Positions 9,043 through 17,048 of a stretch of DNA of 45,951 nt are shown here, piece by piece. Under the pieces are notes generated by a model, which saw nothing but the letters and a program-made list of their open reading frames with translations, was not told the DNA's origin and did not search any database. A program made the translations under genes and the position numbers. The first letter of the stretch is position 1. Each line of letters begins with the position of its first letter. Source of the DNA: an uncultured Chloroflexales bacterium (GTDB lineage Bacteria; Chloroflexota; Chloroflexia; Chloroflexales; Chloroflexaceae); NCBI GenBank assembly GCA_937902315.1, contig CALGUG010000003.1:1-45951 (forward strand). The letters are read 5' to 3'.

Positions 9043-9070
9043 ATTATAGGTTATAAAGACCGTTTGTCAT
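9043..9070 (-). promoter_or_regulatory. Sigma-70-type promoter of HPt gene, with 11-bp direct repeats
   Basis: On the minus strand ATGACA (9065-9070) and TATAAT (9043-9048) are separated by 16 bases, ending about 45 bases before the GTG start. The 11-mer TAAAGACCGTT (plus strand) occurs at 9054-9064, between the two boxes, and again at 9024-9034 near the expected transcript start. The copies lie exactly 30 bases apart, as expected for an operator pair. Confidence 0.65.
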
Positions 9071-9574
9071 ATAATCTATAGAAGCAATTCACTTGCCAAC
9101 ACTTTTATAATTTCGGCTTATTAATTTCCCATAAATTGCTTCTTCAGAAAAATCCACTAAACTAACCTTGTTAAACACATTAAATAGTTTGTTTGCCTCA
9201 TTGATTTACTATTTTTAAATGTTTCTCCTAAAAGATTGTTCATTCTTATGATCAATAGCTACGAAAAGCGCTAGTTGTAGGAAGAGAGCAGCTAGCAATA
9301 ATTTTAAAAGTTTACAAATCATTAATGGCCGATACAAACCACAACATCCTCGTTGTTAGCCTTTAAGCGATCTAAAAATATGAGACATGCAAAGTATACT
9401 AGTGCTTAAATAGTACGCGTAGACCTGAAAGTGGAGATTTGACGAGTAAAATAAGACGTTGTTCCTATTTTCGCAATGTAGATAACGGGTTATACTGCGT
9501 ATGCATTCAAGCCTCGCGATATTGAACCGTCTACTTCTGTGAGTTGGTATTGGTTCTCATCAAGTGAGGAGCAT
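9071..9574. other. AT-rich intergenic region before GH44 gene
   Basis: About 500 bases separate the HPt promoter from the GH44 start. No open reading frame or strong hairpin is visible. TATACT at 9491-9496 and TTGACG at 9439-9444 are weak promoter-like words, but not at the right distance from each other. None of the repeat families found elsewhere occurs here. Confidence 0.5.
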
Positions 9575-11293
9575 ATGTCTAAAATCCGCCTCTTACTCGT
9601 CGCGACTCTTGTTATCCTTAGCGCCTGTGTTAGCCTATCGATGCAACAAGCGAGTCAAGCTGCTCGGACAACTCAAGTGGATGTGACGATCAACATCAAT
9701 ACCCAAGCCGAGCGGCATGCGATCAGTCCATTGATCTATGGAATGAATTTCGCCAGCCCTGAGCTTATGCAAGAGCTGAAGATCCCGATTAATCGTTGGG
9801 GCGGAAATCATACCTCGCGTTACAATTGGCAGGTCGATGTGAGCAATAGGGGTAGCGATTGGTTCTTTGAAAACATTCCTGAAGAGAATCCCGATATCTC
9901 GCAACTGCCACACAACTCTGCAGCCGACCGCTTTATCAGCCAAAACAATGCCAATGGAGCTGCCACACTTCTCACCGTTCCGCTGATCGGTTACGTAGCA
10001 AGACCAGATAGCCCGCGCGAACATCCCTATGCCTGTGGCTTTAAGGTCAGCAAATATGGCCCGCAAAACAATGTCGATCCGTGGGATACCGATTGTGGCG
10101 ATGGGATGAATGGTGCAACAAAGCTGGTCGGCAACGACCCGGCCGATACCAGTGTGCGTAGCGATGAAGCCTTTGTGCAGGCTTGGATCGAGCATTTGCT
10201 GGCACGTTCAAGCCAGTTTGGCCAGGCTGCACCTTTGTACTACAATCTCGATAACGAGCCGGGTCTGTGGCATGAAACCCACCGCGATGTGCACCCTAAT
10301 GCCGCAGGCTACGATGAACTGACCCAGCGCGGCATCAGTTATGCGGCGGCCATCAAAGAGGTTTACCCCCAAGCTCAGATCCTTGGCCCGGTTCAAGACG
10401 GCTGGGCGCGCTACTTTTTTGCTTCTTACGTCGACTTCGCTTCGGCTACGGCGGACCGAGCCGCCCACGGCAATAAGCCCTTTGTTGAGTGGTATCTCGA
10501 ACAGATGGCTGCCGCCGAACAGACCTATGGCAAGCGCCTGCTTGACTACCTCGATCTGCACTACTATCCCCAAGCGCCGGGCGTCGCGCTTGCGCCAGCG
10601 GGGGATGAAGTGACCCAAGAGCTACGGCTGCGTTCAACCCGCGCGCTCTGGGACCCGACCTATATCGATGAAAGCTGGATCAAAGATACCGAAACCGGCA
10701 ATATGGCGGTGATGTTGCTGCCGCGTATGAAGCAGTGGATCGATGAGAACTATCCGGGCACGAAGATCGCGATTTCGGAGTATAACTGGGGCGGTCACGA
10801 GCATATCAACGGTGCTTTGGCGCTCGCCGATGTCTTGGGTATCTTTGGGCGCGAAGATGTCGGCCTTGCGACGCTCTGGTCTCCGCCGAGCAGCGAGCAA
10901 CCCGCAGCCTTCGCCTTCCGTATCTATCGTAATTACAATGGCGCTGGCGCTAGCTTCGGCGACATATCCGTTCAAGCGATCAGTAGCGATCAAGAGCTTG
11001 TGAGCAGTTATGCTGCACAGCGCAGCAGCGATGGTGCGCTCACGATTGTTCTGATCAATAAAAGCCGAACGAGTCAGAATGTTCAGCTTACGTTCAATCG
11101 AGACGACCCGGGAGCACAAGCCTCACTCTATCGCTACAGTGCCAGCAAGCTCGATCAGATCGAACAGCTCAGCGTGTCCGACTATCACACGCTCACTCTG
11201 CCGCGTGAATCGATCACGCTTGTTGAGATACACCCGTCCGTCACCGAACAGAACGAGCGGGTCTATCTTCCTGCGGTGTATAACGAGAAATGA
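9575..11293 (+). CDS. Secreted glycoside hydrolase family 44 (endoglucanase/xyloglucanase type)
   Basis: A 572-residue protein from the ATG at 9575 (GAGGAGC upstream). The N terminus is a signal sequence with a possible lipobox 'LSAC' (C18); cleavage after 'ASQAA' by ordinary signal peptidase is the alternative. The GH44 hallmark 'PINRWGGNHTSRYNWQ' with 'GSDWFFEN' follows. The general acid/base is E228 in 'LDNEPGLWHETHRD' and the nucleophile is E402 in 'ISEYNWGGHEHINGALALADVLG'. The C-terminal 100 residues form the beta domain seen in this family. GH44 enzymes cut beta-1,4 links in cellulose, xyloglucan or mannan. No carbohydrate-binding module is present. It is followed after 3 nt by a GNAT gene. 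Confidence 0.9.
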   Translation: MSKIRLLLVATLVILSACVSLSMQQASQAARTTQVDVTININTQAERHAISPLIYGMNFASPELMQELKIPINRWGGNHTSRYNWQVDVSNRGSDWFFENIPEENPDISQLPHNSAADRFISQNNANGAATLLTVPLIGYVARPDSPREHPYACGFKVSKYGPQNNVDPWDTDCGDGMNGATKLVGNDPADTSVRSDEAFVQAWIEHLLARSSQFGQAAPLYYNLDNEPGLWHETHRDVHPNAAGYDELTQRGISYAAAIKEVYPQAQILGPVQDGWARYFFASYVDFASATADRAAHGNKPFVEWYLEQMAAAEQTYGKRLLDYLDLHYYPQAPGVALAPAGDEVTQELRLRSTRALWDPTYIDESWIKDTETGNMAVMLLPRMKQWIDENYPGTKIAISEYNWGGHEHINGALALADVLGIFGREDVGLATLWSPPSSEQPAAFAFRIYRNYNGAGASFGDISVQAISSDQELVSSYAAQRSSDGALTIVLINKSRTSQNVQLTFNRDDPGAQASLYRYSASKLDQIEQLSVSDYHTLTLPRESITLVEIHPSVTEQNERVYLPAVYNEK

Positions 11294-11296
11294 CTT

Positions 11297-12097
11297 ATGG
11301 GACTGATCGAACTTAGCCGAGACCATAAACGTATCAACGACTATCTGATGCGCGACCAACTGCGCCATATCGTTCCGCTCAAGATGTGGAAGGCCTATGG
11401 CGAACACGTTCAGGTGCTATACGCTTCGATCGGTGCGGAAGAGGGTGTGATGCTGCACTTCCCGAGTGTTGTCTCAAGCTTCGATGCCCAGACCTACCCC
11501 ATGAGCGAGCATGTTTTGCTCGTGCACTGCGACGGTCTGCTTGTGGCGCGAGCGCTGCTCGAACACGCCCCGAGCGGCACGCTTGTGGCGAAGGTCGCGG
11601 GCAAGAGCGAGCGCGAGGCCATTCTCGAACACTTTGCGGCCGAGCGGGTCTCGGGAGTGCTCTCTTATACAAGCGGAGGCGAGCTGCCCGCTGCGCCAAG
11701 CGATATTGTCGAGAGCGAGCGCCCCGATCCGCGCGTTTTGCCGCTCTATGAGGCGCAAGATCATTCGGCGGCTTGGCTTAATGCTTTGGCCGACAGGGGC
11801 GAGCTGCGCTGTTTCACCCGCTTTCAGGGCGACGAACCGATCGCGACCTGCTTCACCTTCTGCAATTTCGGCAGAATCTGGGAGATCGGCGGCGTCTTCA
11901 CCCAGCCCGATTACCGCCGCCAAGGCCATGGCCACGCCGTTGTGACCGCCGCCTTGCACAGTTTAGCCAAGCGCAAGCTGATTCCGCGTTATCAACTTCA
12001 CGAGTCGAATCGCAATTCGCAGAAGCTGGCCGAATCGCTCGGTCTGCGCCTCTTTCTCACAACCGAACACTTTCTGTGTCGTGCGAAACGGGCCTAA
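11297..12097 (+). CDS. GNAT family N-acetyltransferase
   Basis: A 266-residue protein whose C-terminal half is a GNAT domain. 'WEIGGVFTQPDYRRQGHGHAVVTAALHSLAKRKLIPRYQLHESNRNSQKLAESLGLR' contains the R-R-Q-G-H-G acetyl-CoA loop and the usual final helix and strand. The N-terminal 140 residues are a divergent GNAT-like half, as in two-domain FR47-type proteins. The ATG lies 3 nt after the GH44 stop, so the two are almost certainly translated from one message, although no obvious functional link is known. The substrate is unknown. Confidence 0.82.
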   Translation: MGLIELSRDHKRINDYLMRDQLRHIVPLKMWKAYGEHVQVLYASIGAEEGVMLHFPSVVSSFDAQTYPMSEHVLLVHCDGLLVARALLEHAPSGTLVAKVAGKSEREAILEHFAAERVSGVLSYTSGGELPAAPSDIVESERPDPRVLPLYEAQDHSAAWLNALADRGELRCFTRFQGDEPIATCFTFCNFGRIWEIGGVFTQPDYRRQGHGHAVVTAALHSLAKRKLIPRYQLHESNRNSQKLAESLGLRLFLTTEHFLCRAKRA

Positions 12098-12423
12098 TCG
12101 AAGTGCTTACCTAATGATTGTTCTGGCGGCGCGCTCTCTCGCTTCCATTCAGTCCTTAGCGCGTCCGCCTACGGCTACCAAGGTCCCGCCCTGCAAAACA
12201 GGCCATTCGCCTGCGGCAGAGAGGGGCCTTGCTTGTATCTTTGCTTGGCGTTGTTGCTCAATGGCTCTTTGCGCGCAGCGCCGGGCTTTGAAACACGCTG
12301 TGAGGCAGGGCGGCTCGCAAACAACACCAGTGAAAAGTGCCCAAGTGCTCCTTCAATCCGGAATAGATCTGTCCTGTTTAGCTGTTATGCTGAACAAGAC
12401 GACTAGACTACTTGAAGGATGTT
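12098..12423 (-). repeat. Gene-free gap with composite repeat copy 4
   Basis: This 326-base gap contains copy 4 of the composite repeat in reverse orientation (element about 12122-12192, core 12160-12177), followed by a CCTGCGGCAGAGAGG module resembling the GGCCTTCGGCAGAGC module seen elsewhere. No gene is seen. AAGGA before 12424 serves the next gene. Confidence 0.65.
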
Positions 12424-13566
12424 ATGAGCGAACCACAGAACTTTAAAGATTATTTCAACCGCGAGATGGCCGAGGGGATCGCAGCCCAACTGCAAGCTGT
12501 TTACCCGAGCTTTGATACAAGCAGCTTTCTGGCCCAAGTGATGGCAGAGCTAGAGCAGCTCGAACTCAAGGCGCGCGTCAATTTGATCGCCAAAGCCATG
12601 CGCGAGCATCTGCCGAGCGATTATCCAAGCGCCTTGAGGATCGCTGAGAGCTTGTTGGGCGAGCCAAGCAGCGCTTATGTTGAGGGTATGTTTAGCAGCG
12701 GTTGGCGCTTGATGGTCTTGGCGGCTTTTGTCGAGCACTATGGCCTCGATCATTTGGAAGAATCGCTGGCGGCGATGTATAAGATCACCCAACAGCATAC
12801 CGCCGAATTTACGATTCGACCCTATCTGCAGCGCTATCAAGCTGAAGTGCTGGCCTGTTTACGCCAGTGGGTGCACGATCCGAGCGAGCATGTGCGCCGT
12901 TTGGTGAGCGAGGGCACACGAACCCGCCTGCCTTGGGCTGGGCGTTTGCCGCAGTTTATCGCCGACCCCGCTCCGGTGCTAGAGTTGCTCGAAGAGCTGC
13001 GCGATGATTCTTCGTTGTATGTGCGGCGCTCGGTCGCCAACAACCTCAACGATATCGCCAAAGACCACCCCGAGCTCGTGGTCGCTACGCTGAAGCGCTG
13101 GGCGCAGGGTGCAAGCGATGAGCGCCAGTGGATTATTCGCCACGCCTTGCGCAGCTTGGTGAAGCAGGGCCATCCCGAGGCGCTGGCGATTATGGGCGTG
13201 TATCCAGCCGATATCGAACTGCTCAGCCTCACGCTTGATCCCGATCCGCTGCCCTTCAACGGCACACTGAGCATCAAGCTCGAACTGCGCAATAACGATC
13301 AACAGGCTCACAACTGCATCATCGACTATCGCATGTATTTCGTTGGGGCGCGCGGCCAGCAGCGCAGTAAGGTCTTTAAGCTGCGTCAGGCACGCCTCGA
13401 GCCGGGCGAGCGGCTGATGTTGCAGCAGCGCTACTCTTTTAGGCCGATCACGGTTCGACGCTACTACCCGGGCCAGCATCGCGTCGAGATCCAAGTCAAC
13501 GGCAGGGTGGTGGGTGGCGCCGACTTTACGCTCGCCCCCGAAGTCGCCGCACTCGCTCTGGGCTGA
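12424..13566 (+). CDS. alkC: AlkC-type DNA alkylation repair glycosylase (HEAT-like repeats plus Ig-like domain)
   Basis: A 380-residue protein; the start at 12424 has AAGGA 5 nt before it. Residues 1 to about 265 are helical HEAT-like repeats. The stretch 'HVRRLVSEGTRTRLPWAGRLPQFIADPAPVLELLEELRDDSSLYVRRSVANNLNDIAKDHPELVVATLKRWA' is characteristic of the AlkC/AlkD superfamily, and AlkC in particular. These enzymes excise N3- and N7-alkylated bases such as 3-methyladenine. Residues about 270-380 form a beta-rich Ig-like domain, known from the AlkC group. An Ada-type alkylation repair protein is encoded 22 kb away at 34500. Confidence is high for the family, fairly high for AlkC over AlkD. Confidence 0.85.
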   Translation: MSEPQNFKDYFNREMAEGIAAQLQAVYPSFDTSSFLAQVMAELEQLELKARVNLIAKAMREHLPSDYPSALRIAESLLGEPSSAYVEGMFSSGWRLMVLAAFVEHYGLDHLEESLAAMYKITQQHTAEFTIRPYLQRYQAEVLACLRQWVHDPSEHVRRLVSEGTRTRLPWAGRLPQFIADPAPVLELLEELRDDSSLYVRRSVANNLNDIAKDHPELVVATLKRWAQGASDERQWIIRHALRSLVKQGHPEALAIMGVYPADIELLSLTLDPDPLPFNGTLSIKLELRNNDQQAHNCIIDYRMYFVGARGQQRSKVFKLRQARLEPGERLMLQQRYSFRPITVRRYYPGQHRVEIQVNGRVVGGADFTLAPEVAALALG

Positions 13567-13620
13567 AACAAGCTCGGTTTGTTGATGTTTGGGGGGCGGC
13601 CTCGTTGCACAAACGATAGC

Positions 13621-13699
13621 CCGAATGTATGGTTAGGATGTTGATAGCCGTAGGCGGACGCGCTAGAAGCCGAATGGGGCTAGCCGCCTCTCCGTCAAA
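13621..13699 (+). repeat. Composite intergenic repeat, copy 5
   Basis: The core TAGCCGTAGGCGGACGCG is at 13645-13662, followed by CCGAATGGGG and CCTCTCCGTCA. It sits in the 341-base gap between the convergent genes alkC and pstB. Confidence 0.75.
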
Positions 13700-13711
13700 A
13701 GCTTTAACGAG

Positions 13712-13798
13712 TTATACCAAATTCGGTTGATTAGGTTCTATCCCGGATTTTGGTTTTTGCGTTATAAAAGCGCACGTCTTTAAACGGATTTGGTGTTA
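13712..13798 (+). repeat. Short complete MITE-like element
   Basis: An 87-base element starts with TTATACCAAATTCGGTT and ends with AAACGGATTTGGTGTTA. The ends are imperfect inverted repeats of each other, and the interior has GTTATAAAAGCGCACGTCTTT as in copies at 22684 and 4208. It carries no coding sequence and lacks the GGCCTTCGGCAGAG module of longer copies. Confidence 0.65.
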
Positions 13799-13812
13799 GT
13801 CGGAATTGCTAA

Positions 13813-13850
13813 GAGATCTCGCACGATTGGGCGGGATCTCGCTTGTTTTT
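13813..13850 (+). terminator. Probable plus-strand terminator downstream of alkC
   Basis: GAGATCTCGC (13813-13822) pairs with GCGGGATCTC (13831-13840) including one G-T pair, and is followed by GCTTGTTTTT. It lies 247 bases beyond the alkC stop, behind two repeats. Confidence 0.6.
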
Positions 13851-13856
13851 GGCAGC

Positions 13857-13882
13857 AAAAAGAGCGCTCAGGCGAGCGCTCT
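13857..13882 (-). terminator. Terminator of the pst operon
   Basis: AGAGCGCTC (13861-13869) and GAGCGCTCT (13874-13882) form a perfect 9-bp stem with a 4-base loop. On the minus strand it is followed by TTTTTGC, and it lies 25 bases beyond the pstB stop. Confidence 0.85.
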
Positions 13883-13907
13883 CAGACAGTACAAACTTGA
13901 CAATGCT

Positions 13908-14708
13908 CTAGCCGAAGCGTCCGGTGATGTACTCTTCGGTGCGTTTGTCTTTGGGGGCCATAAACAGCTCGTTGGTGGGACCATACTCGATCAAAGTACC
14001 CGCGCGATCCTCGGGATCCATCAAGAAGAAGGCCGTGTTGTCCGATGCGCGCGAGGCTTGCTGCATGCTGTGGGTGACGATGATGATGGTGTAGTCTTTG
14101 CGCAGCTCCATCATCAGCTCTTCAACCTTCAAAGTCGAGATCGGATCGAGTGCCGAACAAGGCTCGTCCATCAAAATGACTTCGGGCTGCACCGCTAAGG
14201 CCCGCGCGATGCACAAGCGCTGCTGCTGGCCGCCAGAGAGCGCTAAGCCGCTCTCGTGTAGCTTGTCTTTCACTTCGTCCCAGAGCGCCGCGCCACGCAA
14301 GGAGCGCTCGACCAATTCGTCCATCTCGCTCTTGCTGCCCTTCCAGCCGTTGACGCGCGGCCCAAAGGCGATGTTTTCGTAGATCGATTTGGGGAAGGGG
14401 TTGGGCTTCTGAAAGACCATTCCGATGCGGCGGCGCACTTCAACGGCGTCGACCGAGGGGGCATAGAGGTTTTGGCCGTGGAAGAGGATCTCGCCTTCGA
14501 CCCGAGCGCTGGCTACCAAGTCGTTCATGCGGTTGAACGAGCGCAGCACGGTGCTTTTGCCACAGCCCGATGGACCGATCAGGGCGGTGATCTTCTGGCG
14601 TTCGATCGCGAGGTTGACCTGCTTGACGGCACGGAATGTACCGTAATAGATGCTCATATTACGCGCTTCGATAGCGTATTTTCCTTCGTTAGCCGAGTGT
14701 AGCGACAT
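13908..14708 (-). CDS. pstB: Phosphate ABC transporter ATP-binding protein PstB
   Basis: A 266-residue ABC ATPase. Walker A is 'GPSGCGKST' (residues 45-53), the signature is 'LSGGQQQRLCIARALA', Walker B is 'VILMDEPCSALDP', and the switch histidine lies in 'VTHSMQQASRASD'. The sequences 'FNRMNDL', 'RVEGEILFHGQNLY' and 'EYITGRFG' at the end are specific to PstB. It powers high-affinity phosphate import with PstC and PstA. The ATG follows the pstA stop directly, with AGGAG inside the pstA end, so translation is coupled. A strong hairpin terminator follows. Confidence 0.97.
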   Translation of the reverse strand: MSLHSANEGKYAIEARNMSIYYGTFRAVKQVNLAIERQKITALIGPSGCGKSTVLRSFNRMNDLVASARVEGEILFHGQNLYAPSVDAVEVRRRIGMVFQKPNPFPKSIYENIAFGPRVNGWKGSKSEMDELVERSLRGAALWDEVKDKLHESGLALSGGQQQRLCIARALAVQPEVILMDEPCSALDPISTLKVEELMMELRKDYTIIIVTHSMQQASRASDNTAFFLMDPEDRAGTLIEYGPTNELFMAPKDKRTEEYITGRFG

Positions 14709-15971
14709 TTATAAACTCCTGCGGAAGCGGTTACGCAGCACAATAGCGACCGTGTTGAGCGATAAGAGCGCAATCAACAGCACAATGATCGCCGCTGCCG
14801 CAACCCGCCGAAACTCCTCTTGAGGTTGAGATGCCCAGTAATAGATCTGAATCGGCAAGGCCGTAAATTTTGAAAAGATACTGCTGGGATCGGTCACGAT
14901 GTAGGTCGCTGCTCCAACCACAATCAGTGGCGCGGTTTCGCCCATCGCGCGCGAAATACCCAAAATCGTTCCTGTCAGAATGCCGGGCAGAGCCTGCGGC
15001 AAGACGTGGTGCCAGATCGTCTGCCATTTCGTCGCGCCCAGACCGTAGCTCGCTTGGCGGAGCGAAAGTGGCACGGCTCGAATCGCCTCGCGGGCATTGA
15101 TAATGATCAAGGGCAGAATCAAGAGCGCCATCGTCAATGCCGCCGAGATAATCGTGCGCCCATTGCTATCGCTTAGGCCAAGGAAACTGCCGCTTGTAAA
15201 AAAGCCCAAAGCACGCACAAAAATGGCTAAACCTAGCATACCATAAATGATCGATGGAACGCCCGCCAAATTATTAATATTCGTCTCGATCATTCGGCTG
15301 ATTCGGCTGCCCGAGCTGTATTCTTCGAGGTAGAGCGCTGCGCCCACTCCAAGCGGGAAGGCTACCACTACTGTGATCGCGATCATCCAGAGCGAGCCGA
15401 GCAGCGCGTTGCGCACGCCCGAGAATTCGGCCTTGCTCGCCATCGAACGGCTTAGAAAGCCCCAGTTGAGCCACGAGCGGAATTCCAGCTTGGCCTTGGG
15501 ATTCTGACTGGTCAGTTCTTGCTCGATCGCCTCGCGCTGGGTCAGCGACTCCCACAGATCGTAGGACTCAATCACCTGCTGCTGCACCACCCGCTCATAG
15601 ACCAATTCCAGCACATTCTCCTGCGAGCGCTCGGTGAAGGGCTGATCGTTTTCGAGTCGCCGGAAGAGCCCTTGCGAGATATTGGCTTGCAGAATCGCCA
15701 CCAGCTCCTCTTTCGAAAGCTCTTTGAGCGGCTGGCTGGCCAAGTTGGCGGGATCAACCTTGTTTGCCAGCGCCACATAGCCGAAGGCGTCGTTGACGAT
15801 CGTGCCGATCAGAACGAGCAGGGCTAGAATGCCAATCAAGAGGCTGCTAACAAACAGATTGCGCCAGAGCGTGCCCTGTAGGCGGCGCGCGGCGATATTG
15901 CGCTCGATCTCAAAGCCCTGGGGCAGATAACCGATCGAAGGCTGTGCGCTTTTGGGGGTTGGATCGTTCAT
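14709..15971 (-). CDS. pstA: Phosphate ABC transporter permease PstA, with a large extra segment after the first membrane helix
   Basis: The true start is the ATG at 15969-15971, which overlaps the pstC stop as ATGA; the reading frame upstream of it is only the shadow of pstC. The product has 420 residues against about 290 in E. coli PstA. After helix 1 ('LFVSSLLIGILALLVLIGTIV') there is a hydrophilic segment of about 130 residues (roughly 60-195, 'LKELSKEELVAILQANISQ'). Then the MetI-type permease domain follows with 'GLGATKWQTIWHHVLPQALPGILTGTILGISRAMGETAPLIVVG', the EAA loop. The extra part would face outward if helix 1 runs in-to-out. It forms the membrane channel with PstC. Confidence 0.95.
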   Translation of the reverse strand: MNDPTPKSAQPSIGYLPQGFEIERNIAARRLQGTLWRNLFVSSLLIGILALLVLIGTIVNDAFGYVALANKVDPANLASQPLKELSKEELVAILQANISQGLFRRLENDQPFTERSQENVLELVYERVVQQQVIESYDLWESLTQREAIEQELTSQNPKAKLEFRSWLNWGFLSRSMASKAEFSGVRNALLGSLWMIAITVVVAFPLGVGAALYLEEYSSGSRISRMIETNINNLAGVPSIIYGMLGLAIFVRALGFFTSGSFLGLSDSNGRTIISAALTMALLILPLIIINAREAIRAVPLSLRQASYGLGATKWQTIWHHVLPQALPGILTGTILGISRAMGETAPLIVVGAATYIVTDPSSIFSKFTALPIQIYYWASQPQEEFRRVAAAAIIVLLIALLSLNTVAIVLRNRFRRSL

Positions 15972-16951
15972 CAGTCGTATACCTCGCGGAAGCGGCGTAC
16001 AATGGAGCCGCTGATGATATTGAGGATCAAGGTCATCACAAACAGCGCCAGACCGATCGCAAACACGCTGTCGTATTGGATCGAGCCGTAGCTGATGTCG
16101 CCGCTGGTGATGCGGGCGATGTGCCCGGTCATGGTCTCTGCCGCTTGGAAGGGATTGAAGGTCAGGGCGGGGCCGGCGCCGGCAGCGAGCGCTACGATCA
16201 TGGTTTCGCCGACCGCGCGCGACATGGCCACAATGAAGGCGGCCAAAATGCCTGAGAGCGCGGCCGGAAGCACAACCCGCACGGCGGTCTCGAAGCGAGT
16301 AGCGCCCAAGCCATAGGCGCCCTCGCGCAACTGGCTCGGCACCGCAGCGAGGGCATCTTCGCTCATAGAAGCCACCAGGGGCAAGATCATAATGCCCATT
16401 ACCAGCCCGGCCGAGGCCATGTTGTAGACCTGAACCGTATCGCGCCCGAAGAGCGCTTGCAGCACGGGCGTCATAAAGGTCAGGGCGAAGTAGCCGTAGA
16501 CCACGGTGGGTACCCCAGCTAGGATTTCGAGGATGGGCTTGAGGAGACCGCGCACACGCTGCGAGGCGTATTCGCTCAGATAGATCGCAGCGCCTAGGCC
16601 GAGCGGCAAGGCCACCAGCATAGCGATCAGGCTGGTTATGAGGGTTGCGCTCAGCAGCGGTAAAATGCCGACAGCACCGATCTGCGGTGCCCACATCGTC
16701 TCTGTGAAAAATTTCCAGAGTGTCACTTCTTCCAGCTTGAAGAAGAGCAGCGCATCGCGTACAAGAACATACACAATCCCAACTGTGGTTAAGATCGAGA
16801 TCGCCGCGCAGATGAACAACAGCGCTTGGATGATTGTTTCTCCCAAGCGCGGGCGGCGTCTAAAATCGATGGCCTGAGCTGAGGCTGTTCGAGCAAGCTC
16901 CCTCGCCTCTAATCTCGCTTGATCCATCGTAACATCTTTCGTGTTCACCAT
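15971..16951 (-). CDS. pstC: Phosphate ABC transporter permease PstC
   Basis: A 326-residue permease with a 35-residue cytoplasmic lead, then six helices. The EAA-type loop 'PSQLREGAYGLGATRFETAVRVVLPAALSGILAAFIVAMSRAVGETM' and 'YLSEYASQRVRGLLKPILEILAGVPTVVYGYFAL' are diagnostic of PstC. It pairs with PstA to form the phosphate channel. The gene lies 97 bases behind pstS with a hairpin in the gap, and its stop overlaps the pstA start by one base. Confidence 0.96.
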   Translation of the reverse strand: MVNTKDVTMDQARLEARELARTASAQAIDFRRRPRLGETIIQALLFICAAISILTTVGIVYVLVRDALLFFKLEEVTLWKFFTETMWAPQIGAVGILPLLSATLITSLIAMLVALPLGLGAAIYLSEYASQRVRGLLKPILEILAGVPTVVYGYFALTFMTPVLQALFGRDTVQVYNMASAGLVMGIMILPLVASMSEDALAAVPSQLREGAYGLGATRFETAVRVVLPAALSGILAAFIVAMSRAVGETMIVALAAGAGPALTFNPFQAAETMTGHIARITSGDISYGSIQYDSVFAIGLALFVMTLILNIISGSIVRRFREVYD

Positions 16952-17003
16952 TCTTGCCTTTTGCCATTCTCTGTTCGCAGGCTAAGAGCGTTTGCACAGA
17001 ACT

Positions 17004-17037
17004 CGCTTGGCACTCGGTTTTGAGCGAGCACCAAGCG
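17004..17037 (-). promoter_or_regulatory. pstS-pstC intercistronic hairpin
   Basis: On the minus strand CGCTTGGTGCTCG pairs with CGAGTGCCAAGCG over 13 pairs (two G-T), with an 8-base loop. No T-run follows, so full termination is unlikely. A hairpin at this place typically protects the upstream message from 3' decay or ends part of the transcripts, giving more PstS than permease. Confidence 0.65.
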
Positions 17038-17048
17038 ATTCGTTGGCT

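Noticed and set aside
14709..16694. A single 661-codon frame spanning pstA and part of pstC
   Set aside because: The upstream part is the out-of-frame shadow of pstC. PstA starts at the ATG at 15971, overlapping the pstC stop.
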